Shown in pieces: positions 46,718 to 60,555 of a DNA stretch of 64,000 bases; position 1 is the stretch's first letter; every line of letters begins with the position of its first letter. The stretch is taken from contig OX419346.1 in assembly GCA_948470475.1 (NCBI GenBank), forward strand, positions 2,771,231 to 2,835,230. Direction: 5' to 3'. The position numbers were made by a program, and so were the translations under genes. This DNA comes from Galaxea fascicularis. Its lineage: Eukaryota > Cnidaria > Anthozoa > Scleractinia > Euphylliidae. The notes beneath the pieces were generated by a model, which was not told the DNA's origin, searched no databases, and saw only the letters and a list, made by a program, of their open reading frames with translations.

Positions 46718-48400
46718 TTTGCTGGAATCTTGCACACAGCTCAAATAAGAAGAGAAATAATGTTTTGGGAGTTTTTAGAAGCATTTCAACATCATTTCTA
46801 GACTCCTCTTTGAACTAGGCACACTTTCAGCCAAATTCCAAATTTGACCCAAAACTGGCCAAAAGCATGGGTTAACCCCTTTGGGTTTTGGTCAAAATTT
46901 CAACTTTGCTGAAATCTTGCACACAGCTCAAATAAGAAGAGAAATAATGTTTTGGGAGTTTTTAGAAGCATTTCAACATCATTTCTAGACTCCTCTTTGA
47001 ACTAGGCACACTTTCAGCCAAATTCCAAATTTGACCCAAAACTGGCCAAAAGCATGGGTTAACCCCTTTGGGTTTTGGTCAAAATTTCAACTTTGCTGAA
47101 ATCTTGCACACAGCTCAAATAAGAAGAGAAATAATGTTTTGGGAGTTTTTAGAAGCATTTCAACATCATTTCTAGACTCCTCTTTGAACTAGGCACACTT
47201 TTAGCCAAATTCCAAATTTAACCCAAAACTGGCCAAAAGCATGGGTTAACCCCTTTGGGTTTTGGTCAAAATTTCAACTTTGCTGAAATCTTGCACACAG
47301 CTCAAATAAGAAGAGAAATAATGTTTTGGGAGTTTTTAGAAGCATTTCAACATCATTTCTAGACTCCTCTTTGAACTAGGCAAACTTTCAGCCAAATTCC
47401 AAATCTGACCCAAACCTGGCCAAAAGCATGGGTTAACCCCTTTGGGTTTTGGTCAAAATTTCAACTTTGCTGAAATCTTGCACACAGCTCAAATAAGAAG
47501 AGAAATAATGTTTTGGGAGTTTTTAGAAGCATTTCAACATCATTTCTAGACTCCTCTTTGAACTAGGCAAACTTTCAGCCAAATTCCAAATTTGACCCAA
47601 AACTGGCCAAAAGCATGGGTTAACCCCTTTGGGTTTTGGTCAAAATTTCAACTTTGCTGAAATCTTGCACACAGCTCAAATAAGAAGAGAAATAATGTTT
47701 TGGGAGTTTTTAGAAGCATTTCAACATCATTTCTAGACTCCTCTTTGAACTAGGCAAACTTTCAGCCAAATTCCAAATTTGACCCAAAACTGGCCAAAAG
47801 CATGGGTTAACCCCTTTGGGTTTTGGTCAAAATTTCAACTTTGCTGGAATCTTGCACACAGCTCAAATAAGAAGAGAAATAATGTTTTGGGAGTTTTTAG
47901 AAGCATTTCAACATCATTTCTAGACTCCTCTTTGAACTAGGCACACTTTCAGCCAAATTCCAAATTTGACCCAAAACTGGCCAAAAGCATGGGTTAACCC
48001 CTTTGGGTTTTGGTCAAAATTTCAACTTTGCTGAAATCTTGCACACAGCTCAAATAAGAAGAGAAATAATGTTTTGGGAGTTTTTAGAAGCATTTCAACA
48101 TCATTTCTAGACTCCTCTTTGAACTAGGCACACTTTCAGCCAAATTCCAAATTTGACCCAAAACTGGCCAAAAGCATGGGTTAACCCCTTTGGGTTTTGG
48201 TCAAAATTTCAACTTTGCTGAAATCTTGCACACAGCTCAAATAAGAAGAGAAATAATGTTTTGGGAGTTTTTAGAAGCATTTCAACATCATTTCTAGACT
48301 CCTCTTTGAACTAGGCAAACTTTCAGCCAAATTCCAAATCTGACCCAAAACTGGCCAAAAGCATGGGTTAACCCCTTTGGGTTTTGGTCAAAATTTCAAC
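46718..48400. repeat. Domain L: 6-monomer HOR (M251-M256, M257-M259)
   Basis: The first unit (46718-47839) runs A8G/CACAC; CACAC; CACACTTTTAG/AAATTTAACCC; CAAATCTGACC; CAAAC; CAAAC. The second starts at 47840 with A8G/CACAC, CACAC, then goes straight to the CAAATCTGACC monomer (48214). It therefore lacks the third monomer and passes into domain M. M254 also has CAAACCTGG. Confidence 0.82.
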
Positions 48401-49709
48401 TTTGCTGAAATCTTGCACACAGCTCAAATAAGAAGAGAAATAATGTTTTGGGAGTTTTTAGAAGCATTTCAACATCATTTCTAGACTCCTCTTTGAACTA
48501 GGCACACTTTCAGCCAAATTCCAAATTTGACCCAAAACTTGCCAAAAGCATCGGTTATCCCCTTTGGGTTTTGGTCAATATTTCAACTTTGCTGAAATCT
48601 TGCACACAGCTCAAATAAGAAGAGAAATAATGTTTTGGGAGTTTTTAGAAGCATTTCAACATCATTTCTAGATTCCTCTTTGAACTAGGCACACTTTCAG
48701 CCAAATTCCAAATTTGAGCCAAAACTGGCCAAAAGCATGGTTTAACCCCTTTGGGTTTTGGTCAAAATTTCAACTTTGCTGAAATCTTGCACACAGCTCA
48801 AATAAGAAGAGAAATAATGTTTTGGGAGTTTTTAGAAGCATTTCAACATCATTTCTAGACTCCTCTTTGAACTAGGCACACTTTCAGCCAAATTCCAAAT
48901 TTGACCCAAAACTGGCCAAAAGCATGGGTTAACCCCTTTGGGTTTTGGTCAAAATTTCAACTTTGCTGAAATCTTGCACACAGCTCAAATAAGAAGAGAA
49001 ATAATGTTTTGGGAGTTTTTAGAAGCATTTCAACATCATTTCTAGACTCCTCTTTGAACTAGGCACACTTTCAGCCAAATTCCAAATTTGACCCAAAACT
49101 GGCCAAAAGCATGGGTTAACCCCTTTGGGTTTTGGTCAAAATTTCAACTTTGCTGAAATCTTGCACACAGCTCAAATAAGAAGAGAAATAATGTTTTGGG
49201 AGTTTTTAGAAGCATTTCAACATCATTTCTAGACTCCTCTTTGAACTAGGCAAACTTTCAGCCAAATTCCAAATTTGACCCAAAACTGGCCAAAAGCATG
49301 GGTTAACCCCTTTGGGTTTATGTCAAAATTTCAACTTTGCTGAAATCTTGCACACAGCTCAAATAAGAAGAGAAATAATCTTTTGGGAGTTTTTGGAAGC
49401 ATTTCAACATCATTTCTAGACTCCTCTTTGAACTAGGCACACTTTCAGCCAAATTCCAAATTTGACCCAAAACTGGCCAAAAGCATGGGTTAACCCCTTT
49501 GGGTTTTGGTCAAAATTTCAACTTTGCTGAAATCTTGCACACAGCTCAAATAAGAAGAGAAATAATGTTTTGGGAGTTTTTAGAAGCATTTCAACATCAT
49601 TTCTAGACTCCTCTTTGAACTAGGCACACTTTCAGCCAAATTCCAAATTTGACCCAAAACTGGCCAAAAGCATGGGTTAACCCCTTTGGGTTTTGGTCAA
49701 AATTTCAAC
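48401..49709. repeat. Domain M, variable HOR unit 1 (7 monomers, M260-M266)
   Basis: Opened by the marker monomer M260: GCATCGGTTATCC (G152C, A158T) with GTCAATATTT (A179T), plus AAAACTTGCC. M261 follows with CTAGATTCC (C86T) and private changes TTTGAGCC and CATGGTTTAACC. M264 has GGGTTTATGTC. M265 has AATCTTTT and TTTTTGGAAGC. Confidence 0.85.
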
Positions 49710-51205
49710 TTTAATGAAATCTTGCACACAGCTCAAATAAGAAGAGAAATAATGTTTTGGGAGTTTTTAGAAGCATTTCAACATCATTTCTAGACTCCTC
49801 TTTGAACTAGGCACACTTTCAGCCAAATTCCAAATTTGACCCAAAACTTGCCAAAAGCATCGGTTATCCCCTTTGGGTTTTGGTCAATATTTCAACTTTG
49901 CTGAAATCTTGCACACAGCTCAAATAAGAAGAGAAATAATGTTTTGGGAGTTTTTAGAAGCATTTCAACATCATTTCTAGACTCCTCTTTGAACTAGGCA
50001 AACTTTCAGCCAAATTCCAAATTTGACCCAAAACTGGCCAAAAGCATGGGTTAACCCCTTTGGGTTTTGGTCAAAATTTCAACTTTGCTGAAATCTTGCA
50101 CACAGCTCAAATAAGAAGAGAAATAATGTTTTGGGAGTTTTTAGAAGCATTTCAACATCATTTCTAGACTCTTCTTTGAACTAGGCAAACTTTCAGCCAA
50201 ATTCCAAATTTGACCCAAAACTGGCCAAAAGCATGGGTTAACCCCTTTGGGTTTTGGTCAAAATTTCAACTTTGCTGAAATCTTGCACACAGCTCAAATA
50301 AGAAGAGAAATAATGTTTTGGGAGTTTTTAGAAGCATTTCAACATCATTTCTAGACTCCTCTTTGAACTAGGCACACTTTCAGCCAAATTCCAAATTTGA
50401 CCCAAAACTGGCCAAAAGCATGGGTTAACCCCTTTGGGTTTTGGTCAAAATTTCAACTTTGCTGAAATCTTGCACACAGCTCAAATAAGAAGAGAAATAA
50501 TGTTTTGGGAGTTTTTAGAAGCATTTCAACATCATTTCTAGACTCCTCTTTGAACTAGGCAAACTTTCAGCCAAATTCCAAATTTGACCCAAAACTGGCC
50601 AAAAGCATGGGTTAACCCCTTTGGGTTTTGGTCAAAATTTCAACTTTGCTGAAATCTTGCACACAGCTCAAATAAGAAGAGAAATAATGTTTTGGGAGTT
50701 TTTAGAAGCATTTCAACATCATTTCTAGACTCCTCTTTGAACTAGGCAAACTTTCAGCCAAATTCCAAATTTGACCCAAAACTGGCCAAAAGCATGGGTT
50801 AACCCCTTTGGGTTTTGGTCAAAATTTCAACTTTGCTGAAATCTTGCACACAGCTCAAATAAGAAGAGAAATAATGTTTTGGGAGTTTTTAGAAGCATTT
50901 CAACATCATTTCTAGACTCCTCTTTGAACTAGGCAAACTTTCAGCCAAATTCCAAATTTGACCCAAAACTGGCCAAAAGCATGGGTTAACCCCTTTGGGT
51001 TTTGGTCAATATTTCAACTTTGCTGAAATCTTGCACACAGCTCAAACAAGAAGAGAAATAATGTTTTGGGAGTTTTTAGAAGCATTTCAACATCATTTCT
51101 AGATTCCTCTTTGAACTAGGCACACTTTCAGCCAAATTCCAAATTTGACCCAAAACTGGCCAAAAGCATGGGTTAACCCCTTTGGGTTTTGGTCAAAATT
51201 TCAAC
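49710..51205. repeat. Domain M, variable HOR unit 2 (8 monomers, M267-M274)
   Basis: Opens with M267, which has the CATCGGTTATCC/GTCAATATTT marker, AAAACTTGCC as in M260, and a private TTTAATGAAAT start. It is the one marker monomer not followed by a C86T unit. M269 has CTCTTCTTTG. M273 has A179T alone and is followed by M274 with CAAACAAG (T29C) plus C86T. Confidence 0.85.
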
Positions 51206-51953
51206 TTTGCTGAAATCTTGCACACAGCTCAAATAAGAAGAGAAATAATGTTTTGGGAGTTTTTAGAAGCATTTCAACATCATTTCTAGACTCCTCTTTG
51301 AACTAGGCACACTTTCAGCCAAATTCCAAATTTGACCCAAAACTGGCCAAAAGCATCGGTTATCCCCTTTGGGTTTTGGTCAATATTTCAACTTTGCTGA
51401 AATCTTGCACACAGCTCAAATAAGAAGAGAAATAATGTTTTGGGAGTTTTTAGAAGCATTTCAACATCATTTCTAGATTCCTCTTTGAACTAGGCACACT
51501 TTCAGCCAAATTCCAAATTTGACCCAAAACTGGCCAAAAGCATGGGTTAACCCCTTTGGGTTTTGGTCAAAATTTCAACTTTGCTGAAATCTTGCACACA
51601 GCTCAAATAAGAAGAGAAATAATGTTTTGGGAGTTTTTAGAAGCATTTCAACATCATTTCTAGACTCCTCTTTGAACTAGGCACACTTTCAGCCAAATTC
51701 CAAATTTGACCCAAAACTGGCCAAAAGCATGGGTTAACCCCTTTGGGTTTTGGTCAAAATTTCAACTTTGCTGAAATCTTGCACACAGCTCAAATAAGAA
51801 GAGAAATAATATTTTGGGAGTTTTTAGAAGCATTTCAACATCATTTCTAGACTCCTCTTTGAACTAGGCAAACTTTCAGCCAAATTCCAAATTTGACCCA
51901 AAACTGGCCAAAAGCATGGGTTAACCCCTTTGGGTTTTGGTCAAAATTTCAAC
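51206..51953. repeat. Domain M, variable HOR unit 3 (4 monomers, M275-M278)
   Basis: This is the shortest unit, 748 bp: marker monomer; C86T monomer; CACAC; and AATATTTT (G45A) with CAAAC. These four form the constant opening of later units, where the third also carries AAATTGGACC (T128G). Confidence 0.88.
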
Positions 51954-53262
51954 TTTGCTGAAATCTTGCACACAGCTCAAATAAGAAGAGAAATAATGTT
52001 TTGGGAGTTTTTAGAAGCATTTCAACATCATTTCTAGACTTCTCTTTGAACTAGGCACACTTTCAGCCAAATTCCAAATTTGACCCAAAACTGGCCAAAA
52101 GCATCGGTTATCCCCTTTGGGTTTTGGTCAATATTTCAACTTTGCTGAAATCTTGCACACAGCTCAAATAAGAAGAGAAATAATGTTTTGGGAGTTTTTA
52201 GAAGCATTTCAACATCATTTCTAGATTCCTCTTTGAACTAGGCACACTTTCAGCCAAATTCCAAATTTGACCCAAAACTGGCCAAAAGCATGGGTTAACC
52301 CCTTTGGGTTTTGGTCAAAATTTCAACTTTGCTGAAATCTTGCACACAGCTCAAATAAGAAGAGAAATAATGTTTTGGGAGTTTTTAGAAGCATTTCAAC
52401 ATCATTTCTAGACTCCTCTTTGAACTAGGCACACTTTCAGCCAAATTCCAAATTTGACCCAAAACTGGCCAAAAGCATGGGTTAACCCCTTTGGGTTTTG
52501 GTCAAAATTTCAACTTTGCTGAAATCTTGCACACAGCTCAAATAAGAAGAGAAATAATATTTTGGGAGTTTTTAGAAGCATTTCAACATCATTTCTAGAC
52601 TCCTCTTTGAACTAGGCAAACTTTCAGCCAAATTCCAAATTTGACCCAAAACTGGCCAAAAGCATGGGTTAACCCCTTTGGGTTTTGGTCAAAATTTCAA
52701 CTTTGCTGAAATCTTGCACACAGCTCAAATAAGAAGAGAAATAATGTTTTGGGAGTTTTTAGAAGCATTTCAACATCATTTCTAGACTCCTCTTTGAACT
52801 AGGCAAACTTTCAGCCAAATTCCAAATTTGACCCAAAACTGGCCAAAAGCATGGGTTAACCCCTTTGGGTTTTGGTCAAAATTTCAACTTTGCTGAAATC
52901 TTGCACACAGCTCAAATAAGAAGAGAAATAATGTTTTGGGAGTTTTTAGAAGCATTTCAACATCATTTCTAGACTCCTCTTTGAACTAGGCAAACTTTCA
53001 GCCAAATTCCAAATTTGACCCAAAACTGGCCAAAAGCATGGGTTAACCCCTTTGGGGTTTGGTCAATATTTCAACTTTGCTGAAATCTTGCACACAGCTC
53101 AAACAAGAAGAGAAATAATGTTTTGGGAGTTTTTAGAAGCATTTCAACATCATTTCTAGATTCCTCTTTGAACTAGGCACACTTTCAGCCAAATTCCAAA
53201 TTTGACCCAAAACTGGCCAAAAGCATGGGTTAACCCCTTTGGGTTTTGGTCAAAATTTCAAC
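51954..53262. repeat. Domain M, variable HOR unit 4 (7 monomers, M279-M285)
   Basis: Marker monomer (with a private GACTTCTCTTTG), C86T, CACAC, G45A/CAAAC, CAAAC, then the closing pair M284 (TTTGGGGTTTGGTCAATATT: T169G, A179T) and M285 (CAAACAAG with C86T). Confidence 0.88.
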
Positions 53263-55132
53263 TTTGCTGAAATCTTGCACACAGCTCAAATAAGAAGAGA
53301 AATAATGTTTTGGGAGTTTTTAGAAGCATTTCAACATCATTTCTAGACTCCTCTTTGAACTAGGCACACTTTCAGCCAAATTCCAAATTTGACCCAAAAC
53401 TGGCCAAAAGCATCGGTTATCCCCTTTGGGTTTTGGTCAATATTTCAACTTTGCTGAAATCTTGCACACAGCTCAAATAAGAAGAGAAATAATGTTTTGG
53501 GAGTTTTTAGAAGCATTTCAACATCATTTCTAGATTCCTCTTTGAACTAGGCACACTTTCAGCCAAATTCCAAATTTGACCCAAAACTGGCCAAAAGCAT
53601 GGGTTAACCCCTTTGGGTTTTGGTCAAAATTTCAACTTTGCTGAAATCTTGCACACAGCTCAAATAAGAAGAGAAATAATGTTTTGGGAGTTTTTAGAAG
53701 CATTTCAACATCATTTCTAGACTCCTCTTTGAACTAGGCACACTTTCAGCCAAATTCCAAATTGGACCCAAAACTGGCCAAAAGCATGGGTTAACCCCTT
53801 TGGGTTTTGGTCAAAATTTCAACTTTGCTGAAATCTTGCACACAGCTCAAATAAGAAGAGAAATAATATTTTGGGAGTTTTTAGAAGCATTTCAACATCA
53901 TTTCTAGACTCCTCTTTGAACTAGGCAAACTTTCAGCCAAATTCCAAATTTGACCCAAAACTGGCCAAAAGCATGGGTTAACCCCTTTGGGTTTTGGTCA
54001 AAATTTCAACTTTGCTGAAATCTTGCACACAGCTCAAATAAGAAGAGAAATAATGTTTTGGGAGTTTTTAGAAGCATTTCAACATCATTTCTAGACTCCT
54101 CTTTGAACTAGGCAAACTTTCAGCCAAATTCCAAATTTGACCCAAAACTGGCCAAAAGCATGGGTTAACCCCTTTGGGTTTTGGTCAAAATTTCAACTTT
54201 GCTGAAATCTTGCACACAGCTCAAATAAGAAGAGAAATAATGTTTTGGGAGTTTTTAGAAGCATTTCAACATCATTTCTAGACTCCTCTTTGAACTAGGC
54301 AAACTTTCAGCCAAATTCCAAATTTGACCCAAAACTGGCCAAAAGCATGGGTTAACCCCTTTGGGTTTTGGTCAAAATTTCAACTTTGCTGAAATCTTGC
54401 ACACAGCTCAAATAAGAAGAGAAATAATCTTTTGGGAGTTTTTAGAAGCATTTCAACATCATTTCTAGACTCCTCTTTGAACTAGGCAAACTTTCAGCCA
54501 AATTCCAAATTTGACCCAAAACTGGCCAAAAGCATGGGTTAACCCCTTTGGGTTTTGGTCAAAATTTCAACTTTGCTGAAATCTTGCACACAGCTCAAAT
54601 AAGAAGAGAAATAATGTTTTGGGAGTTTTTAGAAGCATTTCAACATCATTTCTAGACTCCTCTTTGAACTAGGCAAACTTTCAGCCAAATTCCAAATTTG
54701 ACCCAAAACTGGCCAAAAGCATGGGTTAACCCCTTTGGGTTTTGGTCAAAATTTCAACTTTGCTGAAATCTTGCACACAGCTCAAATAAGAAGAGAAATA
54801 ATGTTTTGGGAGTTTTTAGAAGCATTTCAACATCATTTCTAGACTCCTCTTTGAACTAGGCAAACTTTCAGCCAAATTCCAAATTTGACCCAAAACTGGC
54901 CAAAAGCATGGGTTAACCCCTTTGGGGTTTGGTCAATATTTCAACTTTGCTGAAATCTTGCACACAGCTCAAACAAGAAGAGAAATAATGTTTTGGGAGT
55001 TTTTAGAAGCATTTCAACATCATTTCTAGATTCCTCTTTGAACTAGGCACACTTTCAGCCAAATTCCAAATTTGACCCAAAACTGGCCAAAAGCATGGGT
55101 TAACCCCTTTGGGTTTTGGTCAAAATTTCAAC
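53263..55132. repeat. Domain M, variable HOR unit 5 (10 monomers, M286-M295)
   Basis: The unit is 1870 bp: marker; C86T; CACAC with AAATTGGACC (T128G); G45A; CAAAC; CAAAC; AATCTTTT (G45C); CAAAC; T169G/A179T; CAAACAAG/C86T. The region from about M284 to M292 is repeated at a 1870-bp offset from M294. Confidence 0.92.
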
Positions 55133-56628
55133 TTTGCTGAAATCTTGCACACAGCTCAAATAAGAAGAGAAATAATGTTTTGGGAGTTTTTAGAAGCATT
55201 TCAACATCATTTCTAGACTCCTCTTTGAACTAGGCACACTTTCAGCCAAATTCCAAATTTGACCCAAAACTGGCCAAAAGCATCGGTTATCCCCTTTGGG
55301 TTTTGGTCAATATTTCAACTTTGCTGAAATCTTGCACACAGCTCAAATAAGAAGAGAAATAATGTTTTGGGAGTTTTTAGAAGCATTTCAACATCATTTC
55401 TAGATTCCTCTTTGAACTAGGCACACTTTCAGCCAAATTCCAAATTTGACCCAAAACTGGCCAAAAGCATGGGTTAACCCCTTTGGGTTTTGGTCAAAAT
55501 TTCAACTTTGCTGAAATCTTGCACACAGCTCAAATAAGAAGAGAAATAATGTTTTGGGAGTTTTTAGAAGCATTTCAACATCATTTCTAGACTCCTCTTT
55601 GAACTAGGCACACTTTCAGCCAAATTCCAAATTGGACCCAAAACTGGCCAAAAGCATGGGTTAACCCCTTTGGGTTTTGGTCAAAATTTCAACTTTGCTG
55701 AAATCTTGCACACAGCTCAAATAAGAAGAGAAATAATATTTTGGGAGTTTTTAGAAGCATTTCAACATCATTTCTAGACTCCTCTTTGAACTAGGCAAAC
55801 TTTCAGCCAAATTCCAAATTTGACCCAAAACTGGCCAAAAGCATGGGTTAACCCCTTTGGGTTTTGGTCAAAATTTCAACTTTGCTGAAATCTTGCACAC
55901 AGCTCAAATAAGAAGAGAAATAATGTTTTGGGAGTTTTTAGAAGCATTTCAACATCATTTCTAGACTCCTCTTTGAACTAGGCAAACTTTCAGCCAAATT
56001 CCAAATTTGACCCAAAACTGGCCAAAAGCATGGGTTAACCCCTTTGGGTTTTGGTCAAAATTTCAACTTTGCTGAAATCTTGCACACAGCTCAAATAAGA
56101 AGAGAAATAATGTTTTGGGAGTTTTTAGAAGCATTTCAACATCATTTCTAGACTCCTCTTTGAACTAGGCAAACTTTCAGCCAAATTCCAAATTTGACCC
56201 AAAACTGGCCAAAAGCATGGGTTAACCCCTTTGGGTTTTGGTCAAAATTTCAACTTTGCTGAAATCTTGCACACAGCTCAAATAAGAAGAGAAATAATCT
56301 TTTGGGAGTTTTTAGAAGCATTTCAACATCATTTCTAGACTCCTCTTTGAACTAGGCAAACTTTCAGCCAAATTCCAAATTTGACCCAAAACTGGCCAAA
56401 AGCATGGGTTAACCCCTTTGGGTTTTGGTCAAAATTTTAACTTTGCTGAAATCTTGCACACAGCTCAAATAAGAAGAGAAATAATGTTTTGGGAGTTTTT
56501 AGAAGCATTTCAACATCATTTCTAGACTCCTCTTTGAACTAGGCACACTTTCAGCCAAATTCCAAATTTGACCCAAAACTGGCCAAAAGCATGGGTTAAC
56601 CCCTTTGGGTTTTGGTCAAAATTTCAAC
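55133..56628. repeat. Domain M, variable HOR unit 6 (8 monomers, M296-M303)
   Basis: The unit is 1496 bp. It opens as unit 5 through the G45C monomer, which here also has the TTTTAAC end (C184T), and then ends with a single CACAC monomer. The T169G and T29C closing pair is absent. Confidence 0.92.
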
Positions 56629-58872
56629 TTTGCTGAAATCTTGCACACAGCTCAAATAAGAAGAGAAATAATGTTTTGGGAGTTTTTAGAAGCATTTCAA
56701 CATCATTTCTAGACTCCTCTTTGAACTAGGCACACTTTCAGCCAAATTCCAAATTTGACCCAAAACTGGCCAAAAGCATCGGTTATCCCCTTTGGGTTTT
56801 GGTCAATATTTCAACTTTGCTGAAATCTTGCACACAGCTCAAATAAGAAGAGAAATAATGTTTTGGGAGTTTTTAGAAGCATTTCAACATCATTTCTAGA
56901 TTCCTCTTTGAACTAGGCACACTTTCAGCCAAATTCCAAATTTGACCCAAAACTGGCCAAAAGCATGGGTTAACCCCTTTGGGTTTTGGTCAAAATTTCA
57001 ACTTTGCTGAAATCTTGCACACAGCTCAAATAAGAAGAGAAATAATGTTTTGGGAGTTTTTAGAAGCATTTCAACATCATTTCTAGACTCCTCTTTGAAC
57101 TAGGCACACTTTCAGCCAAATTCCAAATTGGACCCAAAACTGGCCAAAAGCATGGGTTAACCCCTTTGGGTTTTGGTCAAAATTTCAACTTTGCTGAAAT
57201 CTTGCACACAGCTCAAATAAGAAGAGAAATAATATTTTGGGAGTTTTTAGAAGCATTTCAACATCATTTCTAGACTCCTCTTTGAACTAGGCAAACTTTC
57301 AGCCAAATTCCAAATTTGACCCAAAACTGGCCAAAAGCATGGGTTAACCCCTTTGGGTTTTGGTCAAAATTTCAACTTTGCTGAAATCTTGCACACAGCT
57401 CAAATAAGAAGAGAAATAATGTTTTGGGAGTTTTTAGAAGCATTTCAACATCATTTCTAGACTCCTCTTTGAACTAGGCAAACTTTCAGCCAAATTCCAA
57501 ATTTGACCCAAAACTGGCCAAAAGCATGGGTTAACCCCTTTGGGTTTTGGTCAAAATTTCAACTTTGCTGAAATCTTGCACACAGCTCAAATAAGAAGAG
57601 AAATAATGTTTTGGGAGTTTTTAGAAGCATTTCAACATCATTTCTAGACTCCTCTTTGAACTAGGCACACTTTCAGCCAAATTCCAAATTTGACCCAAAA
57701 CTGGCCAAAAGCATGGGTTAACCCCTTTGGGTTTTGGTCAAAATTTCAACTTTGCTGAAATCTTGCACACAGCTCAAATAAGAAGAGAAATAATGTTTTG
57801 GGAGTTTTTAGAAGCATTTCAACATCATTTCTAGACTCCTCTTTGAACTAGGCAAACTTTCAGCCAAATTCCAAATTTGACCCAAAACTGGCCAAAAGCA
57901 TGGGTTAACCCATTTGGGTTTTGGTCAAAATTTCAACTTTGCTGAAATCTTGCACACAGCTCAAATAAGAAGAGAAATAATGTTTTGGGAGTTTTTAGAA
58001 GCATTTCAACATCATTTCTAGACTCCTCTTTGAACTAGGCAAACTTTCAGCCAAATTCCAAATTTGACCCAAAACTGGCCAAAAGCATGGGTTAACCCCT
58101 TTGGGTTTTGGTCAAAATTTCAACTTTGCTGAAATCTTGCACACAGCTCAAATAAGAAGAGAAATAATCTTTTGGGAGTTTTTAGAAGCATTTCAACATC
58201 ATTTCTAGACTCCTCTTTGAACTAGGCAAACTTTCAGCCAAATTCCAAATTTGACCCAAAACTGGCCAAAAGCTTGGGTTAACCCCTTTGGGTTTTGGTC
58301 AAAATTTTAACTTTGCTGAAATCTTGCACACAGCTCAAATAAGAAGAGAAATAATGTTTTGGGAGTTTTTAGAAGCATTTCAACATCATTTCTAGACTCC
58401 TCTTTGAACTAGGCACACTTTCAGCCAAATTCCAAATTTGACCCAAAACTGGCCAAAAGCATGGGTTAACCCCTTTGGGTTTTGGTCCAAATTTCAACTT
58501 TGCTGAAATCTTGCACACAGCTCAAATAAGAAGAGAAATAATGTTTTGGGAGTTTTTAGAAGCATTTCAACATCATTTCTAGACTCCTCTTTGAACTAGG
58601 CAAACTTTCAGCCAAATTCCAAATTTGACCCAAAACTGGCCAAAAGCATGGGTTAACCCCTTTGGGGTTTGGTCAATATTTCAACTTTGCTGAAATCTTG
58701 CACACAGCTCAAACAAGAAGAGAAATAATGTTTTGGGAGTTTTTAGAAGCATTTCAACATCATTTCTAGATTCCTCTTTGAACTAGGCACACTTTCAGCC
58801 AAATTCCAAATTTGACCCAAAACTGGCCAAAAGCATGGGTTAACCCCTTTGGGTTTTGGTCAAAATTTCAAC
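56629..58872. repeat. Domain M, variable HOR unit 7 (12 monomers, M304-M315)
   Basis: The unit is 2244 bp: marker; C86T; T128G; G45A; CAAAC; CACAC; CAAAC (with CCCATTTGGG); CAAAC; G45C (with AAGCTTGGG and TTTTAAC); CACAC with GGTCC; then the closing pair T169G/A179T and CAAACAAG/C86T. Confidence 0.92.
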
Positions 58873-60555
58873 TTTGCTGAAATCTTGCACACAGCTCAAA
58901 TAAGAAGAGAAATAATGTTTTGGGAGTTTTTAGAAGCATTTCAACATCATTTCTAGACTCCTCTTTGAACTAGGCACACTTTCAGCCAAATTCCAAATTT
59001 GACCCAAAACTGGCCAAAAGCATCGGTTATCCCCTTTGGGTTTTGGTCAATATTTCAACTTTGCTGAAATCTTGCACACAGCTCAAATAAGAAGAGAAAT
59101 AATGTTTTGGGAGTTTTTAGAAGCATTTCAACATCATTTCTAGATTCCTCTTTGAACTAGGCACACTTTCAGCCAAATTCCAAATTTGACCCAAAACTGG
59201 CCAAAAGCATGGGTTAACCCCTTTGGGTTTTGGTCAAAATTTCAACTTTGCTGAAATCTTGCACACAGCTCAAATAAGAAGAGAAATAATGTTTTGGGAG
59301 TTTTTAGAAGCATTTCAACATCATTTCTAGACTCCTCTTTGAACTAGGCACACTTTCAGCCAAATTCCAAATTGGACCCAAAACTGGCCAAAAGCATGGG
59401 TTAACCCCTTTGGGTTTTGGTCAAAATTTCAACTTTGCTGAAATCTTGCACACAGCTCAAATAAGAAGAGAAATAATATTTTGGGAGTTTTTAGAAGCAT
59501 TTCAACATCATTTCTAGACTCCTCTTTGAACTAGGCAAACTTTCAGCCAAATTCCAAATTTGACCCAAAACTGGCCAAAAGCATGGGTTAACCCCTTTGG
59601 GTTTTGGTCAAAATTTTAACTTTGCTGAAATCTTGCACACAGCTCAAATAAGAAGAGAAATAATGTTTTGGGAGTTTTTAGAAGCATTTCAACATCATTT
59701 CTAGACTCCTCTTTGAACTAGGCAAACTTTCAGCCAAATTCCAAATTTGACCCAAAACTGGCCAAAAGCATGGGTTAACCCCTTTGGGTTTTGGTCAAAA
59801 TTTCAACTTTGCTGAAATCTTGCACACAGCTCAAATAAGAAGAGAAATAATGTTTTGGGAGTTTTTAGAAGCATTTCAACATCATTTCTAGACTCCTCTT
59901 TGAACTAGGCACACTTTCAGCTAAATTCCAAATTTGACCCAAAACTGGCCAAAAGCATGGGTTAACCCCTTTGGGTTTTGGTCAAAATTTCAACTTTGCT
60001 GAAATCTTGCACACAGCTCAAATAAGAAGAGAAATAATGTTTTGGGAGTTTTTAGAAGCATTTCAACATCATTTCTAGACTCCTCTTTGAACTAGGCAAA
60101 CTTTCAGCCAAATTCCAAATTTGACCCAAAACTGGCCAAAAGCATGGGTTAACCCCTTTGGGTTTTGGTCAAAATTTCAACTTTGCTGAAATCTTGCACA
60201 CAGCTCAAATAAGAAGAGAAATAATCTTTTGGGAGTTTTTAGAAGCATTTCAACATCATTTCTAGACTCCTCTTTGAACTAGGCAAACTTTCAGCCAAAT
60301 TCCAAATTTGACCCAAAACTGGCCAAAAGCATGGGTTAACCCCTTTGGGTTTTGGTCAAAATTTTAACTTTGCTGAAATCTTGCACACAGCTCAAATAAG
60401 AAGAGAAATAATGTTTTGGGAGTTTTTAGAAGCATTTCAACATCATTTCTAGACTCCTCTTTGAACTAGGCACACTTTCAGCCAAATTCCAAATTTGACC
60501 CAAAACTGGCCAAAAGCATGGGTTAACCCCTTTGGGTTTTGGTCAAAATTTCAAC
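58873..60555. repeat. Domain M, variable HOR unit 8 (9 monomers, M316-M324)
   Basis: The unit is 1683 bp: marker; C86T; T128G; G45A with TTTTAAC end; CAAAC; CACAC with CAGCTAAATT; CAAAC; G45C with TTTTAAC; CACAC. The stretch from M317 to M326 is repeated from M334, 3179 bp downstream, apart from the variants noted in the next unit. Confidence 0.92.
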